From Prunus persica (Eukaryota; Streptophyta; Magnoliopsida; Rosales; Rosaceae): a stretch of DNA of 64,000 nt. Position 1 is the first letter of the stretch; each line of letters begins with the position of its first letter. Positions 11,657-22,762 of the stretch are shown in pieces. The position numbers and the translations under genes were made by a program. Under the pieces are notes generated by a model that made no database searches, had not been told where the DNA came from, and worked only from the letters and a program-made list of their open reading frames with translations. The stretch spans positions 17,334,063-17,398,062 of the forward strand of contig NC_034016.1 of NCBI RefSeq assembly GCF_000346465.2, written 5' to 3'.

Positions 11657-14600
11657 CGTTTTTTCTGGTTTCAGATATCAAATTGTGGCATTGAGATCAG
11701 AGAGAGAGAGAGAGAGAGGCAAAAAGGGAACCTAGCCAGCAGGGGAGGGGATTCAAGGTGGTTTCTCGTCTTGGAGAAAAAAAAAAAAAAAAAAACTTCC
11801 AAGTCTGGGCTAGATTGGGACCTTGGGCTGAAACGAAGGCCCAATAGTAGAAACTCACTCAATTATGAATGGATAATGGGCCGAGAATAAGGGCCAAACA
11901 TCCTTACTGGATCCGTAGCTTCCCTTCCCCTATTGATTTTTTTATTCTTGTTTGTCAGAAGCCATATTGATCGGTTTCTTCGTTTCACACCTCGCCCACA
12001 AACCCCTCATAATCTTGTTTGTGAATGATATTGTGTGGGAAAGAAACAATATAATGTTAAGATTACTTCTCGGGTTAACAAATTTGCATGTTGCATATCA
12101 ATTGATTTTAAATTGGTTTATTTAACTTCGATGTTAAGCTTAGTGAGTGAGTGAGGATTAAGTCCCTTATATGTGTGGTGTTTTTTTTGGGTCGATACCT
12201 TATATGTGTGGTTAGGAACAAGAAAAGGGGGGGAAATGTCAAATATGGATTTGGATCAAGACCCATAAGTCAACTCTTTTGTGTTCAAGTCCAAATCGTA
12301 TCATGATTTCTATGCAAAATCATAGTTCATGTGTCTCATTAAGTTATATCGAACACTCTGAATCATTTAACTTCTAAACCTCTTACATTTTCCGATTATA
12401 TTTACATAATAATATAGTTACAAAAATGCGATTCATTTAACAATGTATAAACAAATATATATATATATAAATGATTTAACATGATTTACAGTCACTGGCA
12501 AACCTATGCTAGGCCAACTATAAGCATCTACCCACACTTCATTTTGTTAAGCTTTCATTGTCAAATTTATACAACTTATTCACCCAAGCATAATAATTAT
12601 TAATAGTATTAGCCCTCACTTTGTCGAATATAGTCCATAGCAAAAAACTAATTTCAACAATTTAGCTCGCAGTCCACTACCCCCCATATTAACATCATAT
12701 AAATAAAATTCTCGGTCCGCCACTGATTACAGCTAAAATTACAAAGTCAAATATATAATTCATAATAACACGTGTTAAGTGATTTGATTTCATTGTATTT
12801 AAGTTTGCTTGTCAAACTTGAAACTCGATTGAGCTTTTAACTCTGCCGAGATTATAGTCCAAGTGAATCACTCTCTCAGCATCAGTGTCACCTACCTGCA
12901 CAATAGCAAGCAAGCTGAGAAAAGAACAAATATCCTTAATTAATTAGGTGGATCTCCCACCACGACATCCAATAATTTTGAAAATGACTTGCTTATGCTA
13001 ATTTTTCTACGTTCAACTTATGGCTCTAAACCCTTTTAATAATAATACTTTTATTCGAATATTAATTTCTAACATATTTTCCAAAAGTTTTTTTATTTTT
13101 TATTTCTCAAATTTTATATATAATAATATTAAAATATGACACCTTTATTCTGTTTTTATTTTTATTTTTAAAGGAGGTTTCTAATTCAATCCCATATAAG
13201 ACATGCATGTTCTGGCTCTAGAAGAATTAGTGGGAAGCCAAAAGTTAAGTATCTAGACTGCTTTTTTTATTTATCATTTGAATCATAAATTATTATGTAA
13301 ACCATGTATTAATCCAAAATCATGCCATATAAGACATTTGGAGTGGATCAAAGTTTATAAGTGATGGGCCAATTAGAGAGAATAATTAAGAAATACCCAA
13401 GTCTATATTTTGGGCTACTTTTATAATTTCAAACATTGTCCCTTTTCTCTTCCTTCCTTCTAGAGAGAGTGGGAGGAAAAAGGAAAGCAAGAAAAGGGTA
13501 TGTACGTGCACATCCAACAATAATAGTGAATCATAATTGCTATCATAAGCTTTTTCAAGATTTGTAATAACTATTAACGTCACAATATTTAAATTTATCA
13601 TCTTTGACGATTTTAAAAAAGAAACTTTAATATATTCAAACTCTTAACGTTTTCGAGGAGTTTGTATCTCAAGTGATTAAGAGTATTTACCTATGCATCT
13701 TAGGTCCTAGATTCGATTCACTCTTCCTCCCAGTACCACTTGTCTCTCAACCTTCTTCTGTTATTTAACAATAATATTTAACGGTATTAAACTGCTATTT
13801 GTGGATGTATATTATGATGCAGGTCGTCAAAGTCTAGACAAATGGAAAAGTGTTTATATAGAGAAACAAACCCCAATTATTTCGCAATACGGATTTGCCT
13901 CAGATCTTACCTTTCCTAGTATAGATATTTGAATTGATAATAGGAGGGCTACTCCTCTCAGTCCCAGGGATCAATCTGATGTTAAGTTAACCTAAATTTA
14001 AATCCAAAGAGATAGTGCCGACCCGCACCATCATTACAACACATGATCGTATATCTATTGTTTTAAATTATAATATATGGGATTTTCAGTCTTTGATGAA
14101 ACATCAAATCCAACATATTTGATAATGACTTCTTTTTTTTCCTCTGCCCACTTGAAGTTCGAAAATGACTTTGCACCTTGCAATTTTAAGTGCTTAACTA
14201 AATGACTGAAGAGTGATTGGTTGATATCGAGTATCAATCTTCTCGTTACTTGAGTGTTTAACCTTCTTTTACTATAATTTCGATACGCAGATGTTTCGAG
14301 CTTAACTCTTTCTAACTACCATATATGAAAGAGTTCAGAAATTACTTCTTCAAGAATGCATGTAGCACAAATAGTATAAAACTTAAACAAGCTGCTCAGA
14401 AAATAGCAGACTCTGCCTAAAGAAAAAATAAAGAAAATAAACATAAAAAAAAGTTGAATTATTTTTCTCAAAATCGCTTTCGAAAACTCAATTCTATGTG
14501 TTTCAGTTTGATGGTCTATTCTTTATTGTCACACCCTTTGTCAACCGTATCTGCAGACCCTTGAACATCAATATACGACTGATTTTGAACCAAATGATTT

Positions 14601-15575
14601 TAAATTTTCCTCCACAGATACTACCTTCCAGATAATATCAATAATGATCCTATATAAGATTCTTTGTTGACCTTGAACATCAATTTTTAAGCACAAAATC
14701 AAACCCAAAAAAAGAAAAAACTTTGATTTCCAAATTTAAAATTGTATTACTTTCTTTCTAATTCATCGCATTTTTCATGCGATATATATAATTCATTATG
14801 CATGTAAGTTGACCATTGTAATAAATTTTTTTTTTCCAATGTAAAAGAATTAATTCCCTAAAATTAAGGCAATGTGGATGTCACAGCATACATCATCCAT
14901 GGTTTAATTTACTTGGAGGACACATCACGCATCATGCAAAGAAAGAGTGATGGCTTTCTTTCTTTTTTTTCACATGTTGTGAGCTCAAAACTAAGCTGTC
15001 ACTGGTATAGGGCAGTTGGGGGAGAGTTTGGAGAGAAAAAGGAGTTTATACATTCCAAGTCAGTGGTCAAAATGATGTATACAGAAGAGAATCAAGTTCA
15101 TCAAAATCCAATCAGATTGCCCCAGAGATTGTAGATAGGGGATAGGGTCTACGGTCAAAAAAGAAGAAAAATATGAGTTTGGTCAATTGGGTCCTGCTAA
15201 CTGTATTGAAAATGGATGTGGGATCAAATTCAATTCTCACCCACATTGAAACAATCAAAAAAGTCCAAAAGGGCTCCAATTCATCTGCTCCAATTGAATA
15301 GCAGAGACCTTAGTGTGTGAGTTATTCAGGGTTGGCTTTAGGGTTGTTTTATACTAGTGATCTTGAGGAGGAAGTAATCGAATCTAAGACCTCGGATATA
15401 GGGATAAATGTTTTCAACCACTTCAGCTACAAGCTCTTTCCATCTCATGCTTTTTCTTAATAGCATAAGTAGGCATAAGAGCAATAATTAATCTGATAAT
15501 TAATCTGATAATTAATCCTTGTTCAATGAACCAGCAAGCAAGAATAATAATGCATATGCATAACATTTTTTATAT
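11657..15575. other. Intergenic region upstream of IF-3
   Basis: The first 200 nt hold the IF-3 leader and promoter, with a (GA)n run at 11699-11718 and a poly-A tract. Beyond about 11,900 the DNA is AT-rich with no convincing gene on either strand. Small items: a tRNA-like patch at 13655-13745 (listed separately) and a tandem TAATTAATCTGATAAT repeat at about 15485-15520. A further weak tRNA-like patch, possibly in reverse orientation, lies near 15360-15430. Confidence 0.45.
13655..13745 (+). repeat. Possible SINE head (tRNA-like A and B boxes)
   Basis: The stretch has a tRNA-like A-box region (TATCTCAAGTGATTAAGA) and, about 35 nt later, a B-box-like GGTCCTAGATTCGATTC. That is the layout of tRNA-derived plant SINE heads. 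It cannot fold as an intact tRNA, and no flanking duplications or poly-A tail were identified, so this is only a candidate. Confidence 0.28.
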
Positions 15576-15919
15576 TTAAAAAAAGACTTAATTGATAAAA
15601 TGGTCCCTGTGTTTTATCTCATAGGCCAATTTAGTCCCTGTGTTATTAATTTGGCCAATTTGGTCATTGTGTTTGTATATGTTAGTCAATGTGATCCATT
15701 CCTTTAAAAATATATAATTAATTATTAAAAAAAATGTAATTGATTATAAAATTTTAAATTCAAACTGAAAATGGAATATATTTCTTTTAAATTTCACCTT
15801 TCCCAATTTCGCGCACACACCTCAACCACCTCCCAAACCCAACCACCATCACCACCACCACTCAAACCCCAAAACTATAGCCACCCTCACCACCATTCCA
15901 ACCCCACCTAAACTACAAC

Positions 15920-15921
<2 letters not shown>

Positions 15922-15991
<70 letters not shown>
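15922..15991. repeat. (CT)n microsatellite, about 70 nt
   Basis: A near-perfect CT run of about 35 units inside the left half of the inverted-repeat element. It creates spurious Arg-Glu reading frames on the minus strand, which are not genes. Confidence 0.97.
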
Positions 15992-15994
<3 letters not shown>

Positions 15995-16046
15995 ACAAAT
16001 CATGAAGATCATCATAGCCGGTCACCGTAAGTTTGACGGCTCTACT

Positions 16047-16316
16047 TGTAAGATCCCACATCAACCAACGGAGAGGGGGTGATGTGCCTTATATGTGCAC
16101 ACCCGCATCCATCTAGCACGAGGCCTTTTGGGAGCTCACTAGTTTTGGAGTCGTAGGAACTCCGAAGTTAAGCGAGTTGGGGGCTAGAGCAATCCCAGGA
16201 TGGGTGACCCACTGGGAAGTTGCTCGTGAGTTCCCAGAAACAAAACCGTGAGGGCAGAGAGGGGGCCCAAAGCGGACAATATCGTGCTACGGCGGAGTTG
16301 ATCCCGGGATATGACA
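16047..16316 (+). repeat. Cassandra 5' LTR with 5S rRNA-like block
   Basis: The 5S-like block spans about 16156-16236. It contains GAACTCCGAAGTTAAGCG (5S A-box region) and AGGATGGGTGACC plus CTGGGAAGT (5S C-box region). These are RNA polymerase III internal promoter elements in true 5S genes. The flanking sequence is not 5S, so this is an LTR and not a 5S rRNA gene. Confidence 0.93.
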
Positions 16317-16391
16317 ATTTGGTATCAGAGCCACTCTGCCGTGTGGTTCGAGTGTGCCGACGAGGATGTCGGGCCCTTGAGGGGGGTGGAT

Positions 16392-16662
16392 TGTAAGATC
16401 CCACATCAACCAACGGAGAGGAGGTGATGTGCCTTATATGTGCACACCCGCATCCATCTAGCACAAGGCCTTTTGGGAGCTCACTGGCTTCGGAGTCGTA
16501 GGAACTTCGAAGTTAAGGGAGTTGGGGGCTAGAACAATCCCAGGATGGGTGACCCACTGGGAAGTTGCTCGTGAGTTCCCAGAAACAAAACCGTGAGGGC
16601 AGAGAGGGGGGCCCAAAGCGGACAATATCGTGCTATGACGGAGTTGATCCCGGAATGTGACA
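16392..16662 (+). repeat. Cassandra 3' LTR with 5S rRNA-like block
   Basis: The second copy of the LTR. Its 5S-like block is at about 16501-16580 and differs from the 5' copy by a few bases (for example GAACTTCGAAGTTAAGGG), slightly weakening the A-box. It is followed directly by the CTACT target duplication. Confidence 0.93.
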
Positions 16663-17112
16663 CTACTGCCAATTGATCATCTTGGCTTCAGCAAAAGTCG
16701 ACGACATTCCGACCAATGGATCGAAGAGGAGAGAGAGATGAATGGTAGAGTATGAGAAAATCTTAAACATAAGATAGAAGAAAATTTGCAGCAAGAAAAG
16801 AGTAGGCATCAATTCTACTAAGAACCTTTTTTTTTTTCTTCCTACAGGAGACCATTGGAGGTTGAGGTTGTGTGGGTTTTAATCATTTTAGCATTATTAT
16901 TATTTGAGTTTAAATCTTTATAATTGTTATAAATTTTTTAATTAATTTTAAATGTTCTTTTTTAAGGTTTTAACATAATTTTGACGGAAAGGATCAAATT
17001 TGTTAACAGATACAAACACAGGGACTAAATTGGCCAAATTAATAACACAATGACTAAATTAACCGATAAGGTAAAACACAGGGACCATTTCAACATTTAA
17101 GCCTTAAAAAAA

Positions 17113-20100
17113 AAAACCAAACTATAGATGGTCCACTCCATTAATGCTGCAGAACCTAGTCTCTCTCAGATTCATTGTTTCCATTTGGGACATGACAGTC
17201 TATATAGATTTGAGTCCAAGACTCGGAAGAACATTATCCATATTGCTGATATCTGGTGGTTGGGATATTGGATAAGGCATAGCAAGACTTCATAGCTGAT
17301 AGATAGGTCATTACATTTTTGCTGTCATTAAATTTGATTTCTTTGATTGATCAACAGCCTTATGAACCCAATTTACTATTTGTGATCAAAAGCCTTATCA
17401 AAAGTCAGATTTGGCATAACTACATGTTTGCTTAAAAAAATATATCTTGATTTACCCATCAACTTGGAATTGATACATTTATGACAAAACCAGATGGGTT
17501 TGATTGTTGTACTTTCTTTTCATAGAGGTATGGAGATCCAAAGTAGGACCATGTTTTTGAAGGGATTCTCAAATTATTTGCAAGCAATCAGTTGGTTTTA
17601 GTGTGAAGGGTTGCAATACAAAGAGAGGGTAGGATGTCCTATTCTTCTTCACATGGCACAACAACTTGAAGCTTCCAGATTGTCAATTTTCTCTGTAGGT
17701 TGTACGGCTCTGTCCCTTCTCCATCCATCACCTCTGTATATTTTGTTCAACTGGTATATACAATACAAGGCCCTGGATCTTTGGGATTGATTGAACCAAA
17801 TTTAATGAGGGTTTTCAAGCCATTCTTTTTCTAATCATAGAGATTGGCCTGTCCTCCTCTTTTTTTCTGACACATTGAATTTTTAAGTGTTTGGTAAAGG
17901 GACATATCTCTCTTTGCTTTTTATCTAACTTTATCTGTTAGTGTTTCATTGCATGCATGCCTATCTCAAAAAATATATATATATATATATATAATAAGGT
18001 ATATCAGAATGCAGGGATTTGAATAATTGTGCAGCATACACATTCTGGGGAAGGCTTCTTCCAGGATCAAACTAATTGGTCTTGCATTGAGATAAAGAGA
18101 AAGAGACAAATCAGCACAGTGCAGTAATAGATTCTAGTCAATGGTGCAGGCCTAATATGCATGTTTTGCTATTCCCGATTAACAATACTATGATATACTT
18201 GATAACACATCCACATGACATAGTATTATTGGTCGGGAATTAAAAAACAGTATTATGTCCATTGCAACTAAGTTTTCTCTCAAAAATGGGAAATCTGGAT
18301 TTTTTTTCTAATAGAAAAAAGGGAAATATGAACCTCAACAGATTACAGGGTTATCTGCATCCATTCATGTCATATTCTAAGTAAAAACCATACTGCTACA
18401 TCTCTCATATTTTGGTTTGAAATGGAAATCTGGATCTCAAACCAAAACACTGAATATGGCAATATGGTTTTCTAGAATGAGTGTATGATAAGAAATCATC
18501 TACAAGACTGTAAAATTTGATGGGTTGTTAACTACTGGGTTTTTAACCTAATATGCAGTGTAAAAAAAAAAAGATTTACTGAGCTAAATAATGTTATTGG
18601 ATTCTTTCTGTCATCTTATTTCTGTTCCTGTCTGCAGAAGGCAGCAGAGGCCTATACAGGAGGAACTGAGAAAGTCTTCTGTGTCTTTAGCACAGGCAGG
18701 AGATCATGTGTCTTTATCAGCTATTCTTTTTTACCACTGTGAAAACCCATTGATTGCCATTTTACCCTACCTCTATAGTCATGAAAACTTGCTATTGACC
18801 ATGAAACAGCAATGTGGTGAAATTTTAACCAGAAGCCGAGTTTGACTAATTATGACCATATGAACCAAATTCAGACCATATGAAATTTCAGATAGACATT
18901 TAAAAGGTGCCCCCACAATGAATAAATGTGCCACATCTGTAGTCTTTAGTGCAAAACTCCTGTGGATATAGTTTATTTATTCATATGCCAAACTTGTCAA
19001 ACAGTTGCTAATTATGATGGTGGAAGAAATAGTTTAATGAAAGTTAGGTCTTGTGGCAAATCGTTTTTGAGTAGCCTATGCAGGCTGCTGCATGAAGCTA
19101 GTGCCTAATTTGTATCCCCTTCTAACAAGTAATGGTTGGTCCTCCTTAAAAACGTGTAGATTAATATATAAAGGCAGGCAGTTTTGTGGGAAAAAAAAAG
19201 CATATTGGGAAGAAGCATGTCTTATATGGTAAAAAGGAACAAGATCTTGCTAATTAGTGGAAAAGTGAGCAGTTCAAACTACTTAAAAGTGGCCAATTGA
19301 TTAGCTGGTTGTTAAGTTTGGATTAAAGGTATTTCGGTCCTTAACTAGTTACTTAAAGTGATATATTTACCTTATGCGAAATGAGAACTGCTAATGGCGT
19401 AATCGCTCAACCCATCAACGACTGAGAGTTACCCAACGACACACCATGAGCAACACATTTCCTAATCTTATTTACCCACCAGGACAAAACAAAGGCACAA
19501 ATGAAATTATGGTGCCAGGACACAATGAAGATGTACAGATGGACCAACATTGAGTAGAATGTGACAAGTCATGTGGATGTCCATGGATAGAAAAAAACAA
19601 GTTCTAAAAAGAAAATAAAGGGCACTGTTTTTCTGGTTACTGTAACTTTCTGCTATGGAGAGCCAAAATGACCTCTGCAAATGGACCCAGTAGTTTGGAA
19701 ACCAAACATTATTTAGTTGGTGGATCATGCCATCTTATCCAATTACCTGAAAATGACAAACCCTTATTTTATCACCTAGTGCTATGTGCGTACGTTAGCA
19801 AGCACTCAGTTTTCATTTTCCCTTTTCCCTTTTCCTTTCTCAAAAACCTTTTCCTTCACTATAATCAAAACTGTAGCAATCCTTTGTATATTAACGTTGT
19901 TATATCAAACAAAGGCTAATGTTATCTTGCCAAGTTGCTAGATAGATTGATTATGTAGTCGCAATGTGAATTTGAACTATATAATCAAGTAATAATTTAA
20001 GTATTTTTGTTACGAGACAGTCTGGTAAGAAAATATTTCTCATGAAACAAAAGAATAAAAACAAATCTTTTCAAAACAAGAGCTTCATTAAGAACAGAAG

Positions 20101-21849
20101 GAGATCAAAAGGAAAAGCAAGAGGATTTAAAAGTCCACTTGGGGAAGAGTATTTGTACACGTGTGTGTGAAGAGAGGAGGGGGGTTGTGTATGCTAGAAT
20201 TCCTACCCTGAAGAAATAGCTTCTATGTGAAGCATGTGGTAGGCTCGAGCAAGGTAGGGTCCAAAAATAGATGGCTATGAACACAAAAGGATGAAGTGGA
20301 TTTCACCTCAGCAGAAAATCCAATATGTGTAGGACACTGTCCGATATGTGCAGGACAATGCCCTAAGAATTAGGCTTTGCAATAACTACATCCACACAAA
20401 TGTTACATAAAGCCTAATCTTGATATCATGATTCATGACTGCAAAAAATTCACAAATAATTCTGCACATGCACTTACCTCTTTACAAATGCGTGTTTGAT
20501 TGTGAATCGTTGATGTTATAAAGTAATTTTTATAATGTTATCTTCTTAAAAATGTGTGATAGACTGTCAGTCGAAGTAGCTTTCATAATATTTTTACAGC
20601 TAACAAATCTGTCACGCACACACAGCTCGACCTCCCAACCACCTCACTTGAAAAAACGAATGGTGTTGAAACCAAAATACACATGAATTTAAAGGAGAAT
20701 TACAAGTATGACGGTAAGATGGACAAAAATAATGGGCAGAGGTTGTTTTGTGCAATTTGCATTATTAGTGGGAAGCTCCAAAATTGTTCTGAAAGAATGA
20801 TCACCCAAAAGATGCATAGTAAAACACCCCTGAATTTAGATACCTCTGTCTGACATTTGGAATTCTTGGCACCCTATTGGTCCTCTTCCCTTCAACTCTT
20901 CAAGTCACGCATGTAGGGGATAAAAACTTGTTGTGGGTTGGACTTCAAAAACTCTGAAGGCGTGAACAACCAGAAATAGCGGACTCTGTCACTCCGCCCA
21001 GCAGTAACCTGGAAGCACAGTCACCTTAAGCGGTACAACAATTCTGTGCTACAATTTTATTGTTTTCTAAAAAGAAAAAGGGTATGGAGTATAGTTTTTT
21101 GTTGAACAAATACAAATCTTACGAATTCGGCTTTCTCTAATTAAGTAGAGATTGGTGATTAAAAGATCAAACGATCAATTTGCACATCCTTTTCGAAAAG
21201 TTCATAAACTAATGATTTAAACTTCACCTATTTTAGACTGTCTTTTTATATAGATTTGTAATAGAAAGGGCTTAGTTTAGGGGATGGGAGCAGTAAAGTC
21301 AGGGAAGGCCAAGAGCAATGTTATTTTGTTAAATAGTTTTACAGTAACTCTAAATTCATAAATAGTGTCACAAAAAAATATTTTCTATAAACTTAAATTC
21401 CTTTTTGGCAAATTTCTCAAATGAAATCAAGTTTTACCACCACCAATTATTCCATGTCACATAAAAATCCCCACCTTTTCCACGTGTTGCCACATGCGCT
21501 GCAGTTCATGGAATGCCCGTAATATTTTCCTACACATTATCATTGTCCAAAATATTAACTTTCATTGACTCTCTTCCTTTCTCTTTCTCTCTCTTTCTCT
21601 CTCTGTAGCATATAGTGGTGTGGAGCCCATAGCTGGACCTTTGCTTTGCTGGCTTCAAGCTCTCCATTGTTGGTCTTTTATGGGGCTTGTCTGCTGAGAA
21701 AAAGAGAGAGAAAGAGAGAGAGTTTTAATTTTAATTTTTTCAATTGGCCCAATCTTCTCTTTCACAAAGACTCTTCCTTTTGAATACTCCCATTCACTTC
21801 TGTCCTGCTTTTTCAACAATCTCATCATCTTCCACACAGCACTAGTTGA
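17113..21849. other. Long intergenic stretch upstream of the PP2C gene
   Basis: No convincing protein gene is seen on either strand. It contains an (AT)n run at 17973-17993, the isolated hairpin at 18162-18250 (listed separately), and CT-rich sequence at 21570-21610 typical of a plant core promoter or leader. Short open frames (for example 18591-18845 and 19668-19919) lack any recognisable domain and are not proposed as genes. Confidence 0.45.
18162..18250 (+). other. Isolated miRNA-precursor-like hairpin
   Basis: Two arms, 18171-18192 (starting ATTCCCGATTAACAATACTA) and 18219-18240 (ending GGTCGGGAAT), pair over 22 nt. The three non-Watson-Crick positions are all G-U wobbles if transcribed on the plus strand. 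A further 6 pairs (TGTTTT/AAAACA) follow after a small internal bulge. The loop is about 26 nt. A stem of this length and continuity resembles a plant miRNA precursor or a degenerate MITE. There is no evidence of expression in the sequence. Confidence 0.4.
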
Positions 21850-21860
21850 TATATATAAAA
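21850..21860 (+). promoter_or_regulatory. TATA box of the PP2C gene
   Basis: TATATATAAAA lies downstream of a CT/GA-rich tract. Transcription would begin at about 21,885-21,895. A donor-like TGGGTAAGTT at about 22,007 then suggests a leader intron ending shortly before the coding start; the best acceptor I see is GTTGTAG near 22,490. Confidence 0.5.
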
Positions 21861-22583
21861 CCAAAGCTTGCTCCTTGTTTTGATTTCATGGATCCACAGA
21901 TCTAATGATTCCGTACACACATGAGCTTCTCTTCTTTCCAAGATCTTCAACTTCAACTGCAGCACACAGGCGGTTTCAACCAGCTGAGGCAGTCAAATTA
22001 GGAATTGGGTAAGTTCCCCTTTCTTCTTGGTGCCGATATTTGAGAAAGAAAAATGCTTTTTTGTGATTATTGGGGTTTTGGAATCTGTGCAACAGAAAGT
22101 TCATTTTTAGCAATGTGAATAGGTAGACCTTCTGGATTTCCAAATGGCTGACCAAACTCTTTTGTTGAACAATAAAAAAATGTGGCTTTGACCACTCTTT
22201 TTTTTCAAACCTCAAGTTTCTGTTGAATTTTTCTTATTTACCAGCGGCTTTTGTGGTCATGGGTATTTTGTTTTAAATGGATACAAAGATGGGTTTTGGG
22301 ACTATTGGGTCCTAATTACTTCTGTTTTTGTGCAATTCCCAACTGAAATTAACTGTAAAGGCAGCTTCTTTATGTAATTCCCTTGATCTGTTGGGTTCTG
22401 ATTGTGCAGCTTCTATAAAATGAAAGACAGAGATATTTAGTTGTGCAGTTATTAACCTTGTTGTATTTCTGCTGTTGATGTCTGTTGTAGTGTATAATAG
22501 TTGAGCTGAGAAATAGAGGACAATACTATACTAGACTCAATTGAGATTTCGGGGTGAGGGAGTTGTTTTAAAGTCGTTCTTAC

Positions 22584-22762
22584 ATGTGGAGATTTTGGAG
22601 GGTTGTTTGGATGAGATGAGGGATGTTATCAGAGTTGATGAACTTCTTGAGGTCCTGTTTTCGGCCGAGGTCGAATCGATATGTTCATACCGGTGCAGAT
22701 TCGGGGGGTCGTCAAGACGGGCTGCTGTGGTACAAAGACACAGGCCAGCACATAAATGGTGA
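22584..22762 (+). promoter_or_regulatory. Upstream AUGs and overlapping uORF ahead of the PP2C start
   Basis: Three AUGs precede the PP2C ATG at 22623. Those at 22584 and 22611 share one frame and stop at 22619 (11 codons plus stop). The AUG at 22616 opens a 48-codon frame that overlaps the main start and ends at 22762. If the mature leader includes this region, these would be expected to reduce PP2C translation. This depends on where the leader intron ends. Confidence 0.4.

Larger units (their letters stand above)
16047..16662 (+). mobile_element. Complete Cassandra TRIM retroelement
   Basis: A complete 616-nt terminal-repeat retrotransposon in miniature. The 5' LTR is 16047-16316 (270 nt) and the 3' LTR is 16392-16662 (271 nt). 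Both begin TGTAAGATCCCACATC and end in GACA. A perfect 5-nt target duplication CTACT flanks it (16042-16046 and 16663-16667). The primer binding site TGGTATCAGAGCC (16320-16332) matches initiator Met-tRNA, and a purine tract (GAGGGGGGTGG) precedes the 3' LTR. Each LTR carries a 5S rRNA-like block, the hallmark of Cassandra. There is no coding capacity, so movement would need enzymes from another element. The LTRs differ at several positions, so insertion is not very recent. Confidence 0.95.
15585..17103. mobile_element. Mutator-like/MITE-type inverted-repeat element interrupted by Cassandra
   Basis: Long terminal inverted repeats of about 130 nt bound this element. The left end reads GACTTAATTGATAAAATGG. 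The right end, reverse-complemented, reads GGCTTAAATGTTGAAATGG. Both then share GTCCCTGTGTTTTA and ATTAATTTGGCCAATTT blocks. A 9-nt TTAAAAAAA flanks each side (15576-15584 and 17104-17112), which fits a Mutator-type target duplication, but it is low complexity and so weak proof. There is no transposase frame. The interior carries a (CT)n run and, nested, the Cassandra element. Without that insertion the element would be about 0.9 kb. Confidence 0.65.

Noticed and set aside
15849..16064. Arg-Glu repeat protein on the minus strand
   Set aside because: Translation of the (CT)n microsatellite; not a gene.
16156..16236. 5S rRNA gene
   Set aside because: Only the internal block resembles 5S. It occurs in both LTRs of a Cassandra element with PBS and target duplication, so it is part of the retroelement.
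16320..16332. Possible tRNA fragment (TGGTATCAGAGCC)
   Set aside because: It matches the complement of the initiator tRNA 3' end and lies 3 nt after the 5' LTR, so it is the primer binding site.
16168..16464. 98-codon minus-strand frame
   Set aside because: It lies wholly inside the Cassandra LTRs and internal region; chance frame.
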